Source of the DNA: Candidatus Palauibacter scopulicola
Lineage (GTDB): Bacteria; Gemmatimonadota; Gemmatimonadetes; Palauibacterales; Palauibacteraceae
Direction of reading: 5' to 3'
Assembly: GCF_947581915.1 (NCBI RefSeq)
Contig: NZ_CANPWG010000010.1
Coordinates: 1-64,000, forward strand
Length of the DNA: 64,000 bases
In this document: positions 58,399 through 64,000 of the stretch, piece by piece
Layout: every line of letters starts with the position of its first letter
How positions within the stretch are numbered: position 1 is the stretch's first letter
The notes under the pieces: generated by a model
Seen by the model: only the letters and a program-made list of their open reading frames with translations
The model's database searches: none
What the model was told of the DNA's origin: nothing
Translations under genes and position numbers: made by a program

Positions 58399-59997
58399 TT
58401 ACCGGCGCCCGCCGCGGTCGCGGCCGTCCCCGGATCCCGTCCCGCCGTCGCCGGAAGATTCGGCCTCGGTGGCGGCACCGGGCTCCGCCCACTCGGCGTC
58501 CGCGAAGTAGCTCATGTCCCCGTTCGCGGGGATGACCATGCACAGCGGACAGCCGACGACGTGGTCGTTGGGGCCGAGCGCGAGCCGGTGCCGGCGCATG
58601 GCCATCTCCTCCACGAACTGTTCATCCGACATCTCCACCCGCATGCCGAGGTCGATGAACATGTTCGCGACCGAACGGTTCCCGGAGCCCTGCCAGTTGC
58701 GCGTGTCCGGCACGTTCCGGTTCGCCTCGGAGGTGTCCATGTAGCCGATGATGTGGAGGACCGTCCCCTTGGGGAGGAGCGGCTGGTGGTCCTGCGCGTA
58801 CGTGTATCCCCGCACCCAGTTGTGGTCGTAGCCGACGCAGTTCAGCGTCTCGACGTTGAAGCCCCAGATCGCCTCGAGGCACATGCGCATGCCGGGCGCG
58901 TGCAGGTGCGGCTCGAAGGTCACGAGCTTGGTGTGCTGGTTCAGCACCTTGTAGGCGTGCAGTTCCTGCCCCGCCACGCCGGGCCGGATGTCGATGTCGC
59001 TCCCATTGCCGAGCCCGAGGATGGTCCGCCGGTACTTCGGCTCGTAGTCCTCGGGATGGAAGCGGAAACCGATCTCGAGGTGGGCGCGCGTATCGCGGCC
59101 GTTCGAATGGAGGTGGACGGAGTTCGACACCACCGAGGAGCCCGCCCTGAGGAGGCGGCCCGCTTCCTCGTCGAAGAGATCGGGCTCGCGGCCGACCTCG
59201 TGCACCGGCCAGCCGGTGTCCGTGGAGGCGCGGCTCGCGCCGGGGCCCGTGTCCTGGCCCTCGAGCACACGCGTGCTCCAGATCATGTGGTGCACGACGA
59301 AGCGGCCGCCGACCGTGTGGCGCCCGCCGTGTTCCCCGTCCCTGCGCTGGGGCACGTCGTTCACCTCGCGGATCTCGACGGACTTCACGTAGCGGTCCTC
59401 GGTGAGGCCGGTGGGCACGCTCTCGATGTCCCCCCACCAGTCGGGCGAATCGCCCTTCACCAGCACCTCGGGGAGCTTGACGATCAGGTCCGGCTCGCCC
59501 GCGGCCCACACGACGTCGTCGTCGAACTCGAGCGGGGGCGGCAGATCCGCCGGGTCGCCCTCGGGGGCGCCCGCCCGCCGCCAGGCGTCGAGCGCCTCGA
59601 TCTCCCACTCGTCGAGCGACATGTCGTCCTTGAAGTGCTGGATGCCGATGTCCTTCTCGACGTACCAGGGGGGCATGGCGCCGGCCCGGTCCCGGATCTG
59701 GGTCCGGCGGGCGATCATGCTCGCGTAGGGCTCGACATCGTCGTAGGTGACGAGCGGCATCGGGGCGACGCCGTTGTCGCGGTGGCAGCGGACGCAGGCC
59801 CGCTGCAGGATCGGCGCGATGTCGCGGCTGAAGGTCACGTCGTCCGCCTCGACGCCCGGCGCCCCTGTGGCGGCGTGGCGCGCCGTCGCGGCGGGCCCGC
59901 CGTCCTGCGCCGCCATGCCGCCGGCGGAGAGCAACATGAGGGCGGGCAGGACGGAAGATCTCCGGACGAGAGACAAGATCCGCGTGGTGTGCGGCAT
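58399..59997 (-). CDS. cytochrome c domain fused to a copper type II monooxygenase-like domain
   Basis: 532 residues. AGGAG precedes ATG 59997. A signal peptide ends at GGMAAQ. A c-type heme motif CVRCH (68-72) with a possible Met ligand near residue 80 (GVAPM) leads a mono-heme domain. The rest resembles peptidylglycine/dopamine-beta-monooxygenase-type copper domains: VVHHM with His236-His237, VHLHSNG with His295 and His297, and EPHLHAPGMRM with His364, His366 and a Met. That supports two copper sites. Periplasmic oxidation with electrons supplied through the heme domain is plausible; the substrate is unknown. The gene directly downstream is a secreted beta-rich protein. Similar fusions are known in other bacteria, but I could not compare them. 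Confidence 0.78.
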   Translation of the reverse strand: MPHTTRILSLVRRSSVLPALMLLSAGGMAAQDGGPAATARHAATGAPGVEADDVTFSRDIAPILQRACVRCHRDNGVAPMPLVTYDDVEPYASMIARRTQIRDRAGAMPPWYVEKDIGIQHFKDDMSLDEWEIEALDAWRRAGAPEGDPADLPPPLEFDDDVVWAAGEPDLIVKLPEVLVKGDSPDWWGDIESVPTGLTEDRYVKSVEIREVNDVPQRRDGEHGGRHTVGGRFVVHHMIWSTRVLEGQDTGPGASRASTDTGWPVHEVGREPDLFDEEAGRLLRAGSSVVSNSVHLHSNGRDTRAHLEIGFRFHPEDYEPKYRRTILGLGNGSDIDIRPGVAGQELHAYKVLNQHTKLVTFEPHLHAPGMRMCLEAIWGFNVETLNCVGYDHNWVRGYTYAQDHQPLLPKGTVLHIIGYMDTSEANRNVPDTRNWQGSGNRSVANMFIDLGMRVEMSDEQFVEEMAMRRHRLALGPNDHVVGCPLCMVIPANGDMSYFADAEWAEPGAATEAESSGDGGTGSGDGRDRGGRR

Positions 59998-60069
59998 CAC
60001 ATCGCTCCTTGCGGGAGGACTCGTTCGCAGAAGGGTACGCAACGGGCGAAGGCCGGGTCAAACACCTCG

Positions 60070-61464
60070 CTAACGATCCCCGCCCGCAGCGCCCGAACCC
60101 GGCGACCTCAACTCCAGAGGGACGGTCGGAGGCAGCCGCTTCAAGACGATCGTGGGAACATCGAATTCATCCGTCTCGACGAAGGCAACGAGACCGCCGG
60201 GCCCGAAGGCGTCGGGCATGGGCGTGTCCTCCAACGACAGGGTGCCCACGTACTCGCCCTCCTGTGAGAGGACATCGATCCAGCCGGCGGCGGCCTCCTC
60301 CCCCTCCGAGTCTCCGCCCGAGGGTGCGACCTGCGCATCGATCTGCGCCAGGGGGTCGCTCCCCCAGCGCTGGACCCAGATCGCCCCCTCCCACGTCGTC
60401 CGAAGATCCCGCACGATGGGCACCTCCGGCATGAAACCCGCGTTCGCCACCGCGTCGCGCATGCCGGCCACCATGTCGTCCACCATGGCCGCCACCTGCG
60501 CGCGCAGCTCCGGCGGGAGATCGTCGAACGACTGGCCGTTGACCTGCCCCGTAACCGAGGCTTCCAGACTTTCCATCATCCGGGCCCGCGCGCGCTCCCG
60601 CAGCCGTTCCGTGACGGGTTCGGGCTGGAGGGGACGGCCGACGACACGGACCGGAGCACCGGGAACCGGCTGGATCTTGATGGCGTGGGCGGAGGAATCC
60701 GAAAACGCCACGCCCCCGCCCGGGAGGACATCGAACACGAGGTCCGGCACGAACCCCATGAACGCATCGCCGAAGGCGTCGAACATGTCGGACGGATCCG
60801 CAGCCTCCATCGTGACCTCCTGCTCCGGCTGCGCCTGCCATCCTTCCGCGAACGGCGTCGCGGCGGCCTCTTCCGCGCCGGCGAGCGACGTGCGGTAGAT
60901 GGTGCGGTCGCCGGCCTCGACGGACACTTGCCCGTTGCTGAAGCGCGCGTCCGGGCTTCGGGTCAGGTACAGCGTTTCCCCCTCCCGGGCGGCGCGCACG
61001 GCCAGCGCGGAAGCGGTCTCGGAGGCGCCCTCGATCGCGAAGCGGATCGTGCGCTCGAACGATCCATCGGGACCGAAGAGGAGATAGGCGCGGTGACCGT
61101 TGTCGACGATCACGACCCCTCCCGCGGGCCGGGCCACCATGTGCCCCACGTCGCGAAGCTCGCCCGGGCCGTCCCCCCTGCGCCCGAACTCCGCCGCCAG
61201 GCCTCCGGCTCCGTCCACGACCACGATGCGGGTGGAGGACCCGGCTTCGTCGCGGATGTAGAGCCGGCCACCGGCATCGAAGTCCAGGTCCGCGATCTCC
61301 GTGAACGCGTCCCACCCCTCCGCCGCGATCCCCCCGATCCGGTACACCTCCTCGAAATCGGCAGCGAGCGGGCGATCCTCGTCCGGAGGCGGAGCGGCCG
61401 AACCCCCGGGTTCCCCTCCACAACCCACCAGCAACGTAAGCAATACCGCAGGGCTGAATCTCAT
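60070..61464 (-). CDS. six-bladed beta-propeller lipoprotein
   Basis: 464 residues. The lipobox is LLVGC, followed by a propeller with [19 protein letters not shown], the signature [31 protein letters not shown] and the terminal [23 protein letters not shown] long helical insert ([19 protein letters not shown], then [20 protein letters not shown]) is larger than in the paralogues at 23746, 25167 and 36814. Function unknown; the repeated TDEFDVP/LDELDIP ending is shared with the 36814 protein, which is its closest relative in the window. Divergent from nothing; it lies 72 bases downstream on the minus strand from the DUF1080 gene end... the two are transcribed the same way. Confidence 0.86.
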   Translation of the reverse strand: MRFSPAVLLTLLVGCGGEPGGSAAPPPDEDRPLAADFEEVYRIGGIAAEGWDAFTEIADLDFDAGGRLYIRDEAGSSTRIVVVDGAGGLAAEFGRRGDGPGELRDVGHMVARPAGGVVIVDNGHRAYLLFGPDGSFERTIRFAIEGASETASALAVRAAREGETLYLTRSPDARFSNGQVSVEAGDRTIYRTSLAGAEEAAATPFAEGWQAQPEQEVTMEAADPSDMFDAFGDAFMGFVPDLVFDVLPGGGVAFSDSSAHAIKIQPVPGAPVRVVGRPLQPEPVTERLRERARARMMESLEASVTGQVNGQSFDDLPPELRAQVAAMVDDMVAGMRDAVANAGFMPEVPIVRDLRTTWEGAIWVQRWGSDPLAQIDAQVAPSGGDSEGEEAAAGWIDVLSQEGEYVGTLSLEDTPMPDAFGPGGLVAFVETDEFDVPTIVLKRLPPTVPLELRSPGSGAAGGDR

Positions 61465-61495
61465 CTCATCTCCCCCGACGACACGCCGGTTCAGA

Positions 61496-62878
61496 TCAGT
61501 TGCCGAGGTTGGTGATCGTCAGGTTGCGCCAGCGAACCTTGATGCCGCCGCCGTCGTGGATCTGGAGCGCGATCGAACCCTCGGCCTCTCCGATCTGCTC
61601 GTCCTCCAACTCCACCATCCTCGTGCCGTTCAACCACGTCTCAACGCGGTCGCCGTCGGCCCGGATCCGCATCGTGTTCCAGTCGCCCATGCGGAGGGCG
61701 GCGTCGAGTTCCGGGTCGGGCTGTACGAGCCAGCCGCGCCCGTACGACTCGTAGATGCCGCCGGTGAAGAGGCCCGGGGGCGCGACCTCGGCCTGCCAGC
61801 CGCTGACGGTCGTCCCGTCCACGCTGGAGCGGAGGAAGACGCCGCTGTTCCCGTCCGCCTCCTGCTTGAACTCGACGGTGAGGTCGAAGTCGCGGTAGGT
61901 CGCTTCGGTCACGAGATAGCCGTACGCCGCGTCGGGGCCGCTCTCGCACACGATTTCCCCGCCCTGCTCTCCGTCCTCCACGTACCAGCGCTCGGTCCCG
62001 TGCACGCGCCAGCCGTCGAGGTTCTCGCCGTTGAAGAGGGAGACGGACTCGAGGGGACGGATCCGGATGTTGCGGTACCAGACGTTGCGCCCGTGGTCCT
62101 GGAGGCCGATCGGCCCGGAGGCGGCGCGCCCGTAGCGGGGATACGGTGCGAACTTGCTCGCGGCGACGAGCGCCTCCCACTCGGCCGACCCCAGCTCGTA
62201 CTCGACCGTCTTCGTGCCGTTCAGCCAGTGCTCGACGAGGTCGTTCTGGATGCGGATCCGGCCCTCGTTCCACTCACCCGGCCCCCGGAGCGCCTTCTCG
62301 CCGGAGGCGTGGAGATCGTAGTTGTCGCCGGTCAGGTGCGTGTGCATGTCCATCGTGCCCATCTCGATGTACGCCGGGTCGTCGAGCACCTGGTATTCGG
62401 GCGCGTTGTACCAGATCGCGGCGCCCTCCTCCTCGATCACGCGGTAGAGCACGCCGCTGTTCGCGACCTCCGACAGCATGAACTCGAACTTCAGGTCGAA
62501 GTCGGAGAACGATTCGGTGGTGACGATGTCGCCGCCGATCGCCACATCGGGGTCGGTCGCGGTCGCGCCCACGACGAGCGCGCCATCGATCACCGCCCAG
62601 CCGGTGTCCGGGAAGGTCTCCAGGTTGTAGCCGCGCCAGCCCGCCGTCGTCTCGCCATCGAAGAGGAGGCGCCAGCCGGCCTCGCGTTCGGCCGCGGTCA
62701 GCGTGTTCGGCGCCGCTTCCGCCGCGCCCGTCTCCCCCGCCTCCGGCGAGGACTCCGGAGCCTGGGCACAGCCGAGGGCCAGCCCCGCCGCCAGCGCGGT
62801 GAGGAGCGGGACGCGGGGTGCGAGCGTCGCGCGGACCCGGAGTCGCGCGTGGAGCCGGTGGCGTCGCGGGGCGGGCAT
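61496..62878 (-). CDS. lipoprotein with two DUF1080 (3-keto-disaccharide hydrolase-like) domains
   Basis: 460 residues. A basic N-terminus and lipobox LALGC (about residue 37) are followed by two DUF1080 domains. The first is marked by [21 protein letters not shown] and YEYQVLDD-like [10 protein letters not shown], then [23 protein letters not shown]; the second by [23 protein letters not shown] and [18 protein letters not shown]. Members bind or hydrolyse 3-keto sugars made by glycoside oxidation. The ATG at 62878 shares a base with the TGA of the Gfo/Idh/MocA gene (TGATG), which fits the known joint pathway of 3-keto-glycoside formation and cleavage. Confidence 0.9.
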   Translation of the reverse strand: MPAPRRHRLHARLRVRATLAPRVPLLTALAAGLALGCAQAPESSPEAGETGAAEAAPNTLTAAEREAGWRLLFDGETTAGWRGYNLETFPDTGWAVIDGALVVGATATDPDVAIGGDIVTTESFSDFDLKFEFMLSEVANSGVLYRVIEEEGAAIWYNAPEYQVLDDPAYIEMGTMDMHTHLTGDNYDLHASGEKALRGPGEWNEGRIRIQNDLVEHWLNGTKTVEYELGSAEWEALVAASKFAPYPRYGRAASGPIGLQDHGRNVWYRNIRIRPLESVSLFNGENLDGWRVHGTERWYVEDGEQGGEIVCESGPDAAYGYLVTEATYRDFDLTVEFKQEADGNSGVFLRSSVDGTTVSGWQAEVAPPGLFTGGIYESYGRGWLVQPDPELDAALRMGDWNTMRIRADGDRVETWLNGTRMVELEDEQIGEAEGSIALQIHDGGGIKVRWRNLTITNLGN

Positions 62879-64000
62879 CAGAGGAGCCTCATGGCGTCGG
62901 GGTCCCAGTGCACGATGCGGTCCTCGAAGTAGGAGAGGTTGCAGGCCAGCGCGGGGGCGGCCGCGCGCAGCCCGAAGGCCGCGTCCTCGCGCACGGGCGG
63001 GCCGCCACGAATCGCCTCGAACCAGTTGAAGAAGTGGTCGACGTGGGCGCCGCGGTATCCGCGCTCGACCTCGTACCGGACCTCGGCCGGGGGGAGCATC
63101 CGGACCCGCGGCGGGAGCCCATCGGCCGACGCCGCGGCCTCGGCCATCTTCTCCTGGGAGAAGGTATCCATGGGGTCTACGGCGACGTTCTTCCGAAGGA
63201 TGACCTCGGTCCACGTCACGTCCATCGCGCCCTCGCTCCCCACCAGTCTCAGGAACGTGCTGCCCGAGGTCCCGTCCACGAAGTTCACGCGCAGCGACAG
63301 GTTGAAGCCCGGGTGCGTTTCCGTCTCCGGATAGTCGAACACGCCCAGGAGCACGTCCGGCACCTCGCGGCCGTCCTTCCAGTAGCGGAGCCCTCCGGCG
63401 GCCTGGATCCGGGTCGGGCCGCGCGAACTCACGACGAAGTGGAGGCTGGAGAAGAGATGGACGAAGAGGTCGCCCGCCACGCCGGTCCCGTAGTCGCGGT
63501 AGTTGCGCCAGCGGAAGATGCGCAGGGGGTCGTATGGGCGGTCGGGGGCCGGCCCGAGGAAGCCCTTCCAGTCGACGGTCTCCTCGGAGGCGCCGGCCGG
63601 GATCGGGTACTGCCACGCCCCGATGGGATCGTTGCGCGCCCAGAATCCCTCGGCGTAGTTGAGTTCGCCGATCGCCCCTTCCTCGTACAGTTCCTTCGCC
63701 TTCTCGTTGCCGAGCGAACTCATCCCCTGGCTGCCCACCTGGAACACCGACCCGGACTCCCGCTCGGCGGCGACAAGATCGTGCCCTTCCTCGATCCGGT
63801 GGACCATCGGCTTCTCGCAGTAGACGGCTTTGCCGGCGCGGAGGGCATCGACGGAGATCGGCTGGTGCCAGTGGTCCGGCGTGCCCACGATCACGGCGTC
63901 GACCTCGTCCCGGGCGAGCACCTCCCGGTAGTCGCGGGTGGTGAAGATGTCCCCGTGCCGCTCGCGCGCGGCTTCGAGCCGTCCGTCGAACACATCGCAG
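62878..64000 (-). CDS. Gfo/Idh/MocA-family oxidoreductase (5' end outside the window)
   Basis: At least 371 residues are visible and the frame is open to the window edge, so the start is missing. An NAD(P)-binding stretch remains (VIVGTPDHWHQPISVDALRAGKAVYCEKPMVH, in parts, with the family EKP motif). The second domain carries WRNYRDYGTGVAGDLFVHLFSSLHFV and the final HVDHFFNWFEAIRGG. MocA-like enzymes oxidise sugar or inositol hydroxyls; several form 3-keto-glycosides that DUF1080 proteins cut. Translation is coupled to the DUF1080 gene through TGATG. The ATG inside MFDGRLEAARERHG near 63993 is an internal methionine. Confidence 0.9.
   Translation of the reverse strand, partial: CDVFDGRLEAARERHGDIFTTRDYREVLARDEVDAVIVGTPDHWHQPISVDALRAGKAVYCEKPMVHRIEEGHDLVAAERESGSVFQVGSQGMSSLGNEKAKELYEEGAIGELNYAEGFWARNDPIGAWQYPIPAGASEETVDWKGFLGPAPDRPYDPLRIFRWRNYRDYGTGVAGDLFVHLFSSLHFVVSSRGPTRIQAAGGLRYWKDGREVPDVLLGVFDYPETETHPGFNLSLRVNFVDGTSGSTFLRLVGSEGAMDVTWTEVILRKNVAVDPMDTFSQEKMAEAAASADGLPPRVRMLPPAEVRYEVERGYRGAHVDHFFNWFEAIRGGPPVREDAAFGLRAAAPALACNLSYFEDRIVHWDPDAMRLL

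Noticed and set aside
1..64000. tRNA, rRNA, CRISPR arrays, insertion sequences or prophage genes
   Set aside because: Looked for cloverleaf-like gaps, regular spaced repeats, transposase motifs and terminal repeats; none seen by eye.

Overview
The window is about 64 kb of GC-rich, densely coded bacterial chromosome. Codon use, many lipoprotein signals, TonB-linked receptors with carboxypeptidase-regulatory domains, six-bladed beta-propeller lipoproteins and large secreted peptidase and amidohydrolase families suggest a Gram-negative member of the Gemmatimonadota. That placement is an inference from gene content, as no rRNA or other phylogenetic marker is present. I found no tRNA, rRNA, CRISPR array, phage or insertion sequence. 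No gene-free stretch exceeds 300 bases; the longest (about 218-239 bases at 13326-13543, 35393-35629 and 53682-53920) show no convincing gene.

Layout. 1-5656: start of a TonB receptor broken by an amber codon, nudC, a HAD hydrolase, a VapBC-type toxin-antitoxin pair with its own inverted-repeat operator, an alpha/beta hydrolase, a nitrilase-like enzyme that lacks the usual catalytic lysine, and a YedK/HMCES repair protein. 5653-13325: a lipoprotein-type MscS channel translationally coupled to a 1045-residue helical protein with a degenerate P-loop, then a DUF481 outer-membrane protein, an M20 amidohydrolase and a second channel-like protein. 13544-26477: two-subunit aconitase X and a divergent Asp/Glu-type racemase, CapA-like protein, D-aminoacylase, a 1060-residue BNR/VPS10 propeller, DUF1295 and DoxX membrane proteins, and two tandem propeller lipoproteins. 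26589-35392: a long minus-strand run from an N4-glycosylasparaginase through GNAT, BsuPI-like, M28 peptidase, membrane proteins, a sodium:solute symporter and a cyclase-family hydrolase to two tandem paralogues of unknown function; most junctions overlap by 4 bases.

35630-45230 holds an outer-membrane pair, a SulP transporter with a propeller lipoprotein, an NSS transporter, pdxH, a plant-type LRR lipoprotein and a DadA-like oxidoreductase. 45227-46280 is a metal(loid)-response set: a CadI/ArsI-like metalloenzyme overlapping a SigZ-like sigma factor, itself overlapping the oxidoreductase. 46429-54304 carries a carboxypeptidase-regulatory protein, a PQQ-type propeller dehydrogenase, and a probable metal-handling locus (His/Cys-rich small protein, ZnuD-like TonB receptor, His-rich lipoprotein, and a divergent CopC).

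The most striking item is at 54338-54661: an Spx/ArsC-like thioredoxin-fold gene whose reading frame is interrupted by TGA exactly at the first position of its CxxC motif, followed by a hairpin that fits the bacterial SECIS rules. I read it as a selenoprotein with a UxxC site, probably co-transcribed with a DinB-family gene. The window ends with VOC, MBL and small membrane genes in a coupled operon, a cytochrome c/copper-monooxygenase-like fusion, another propeller lipoprotein, a double DUF1080 protein and a Gfo/Idh/MocA oxidoreductase cut by the window edge.
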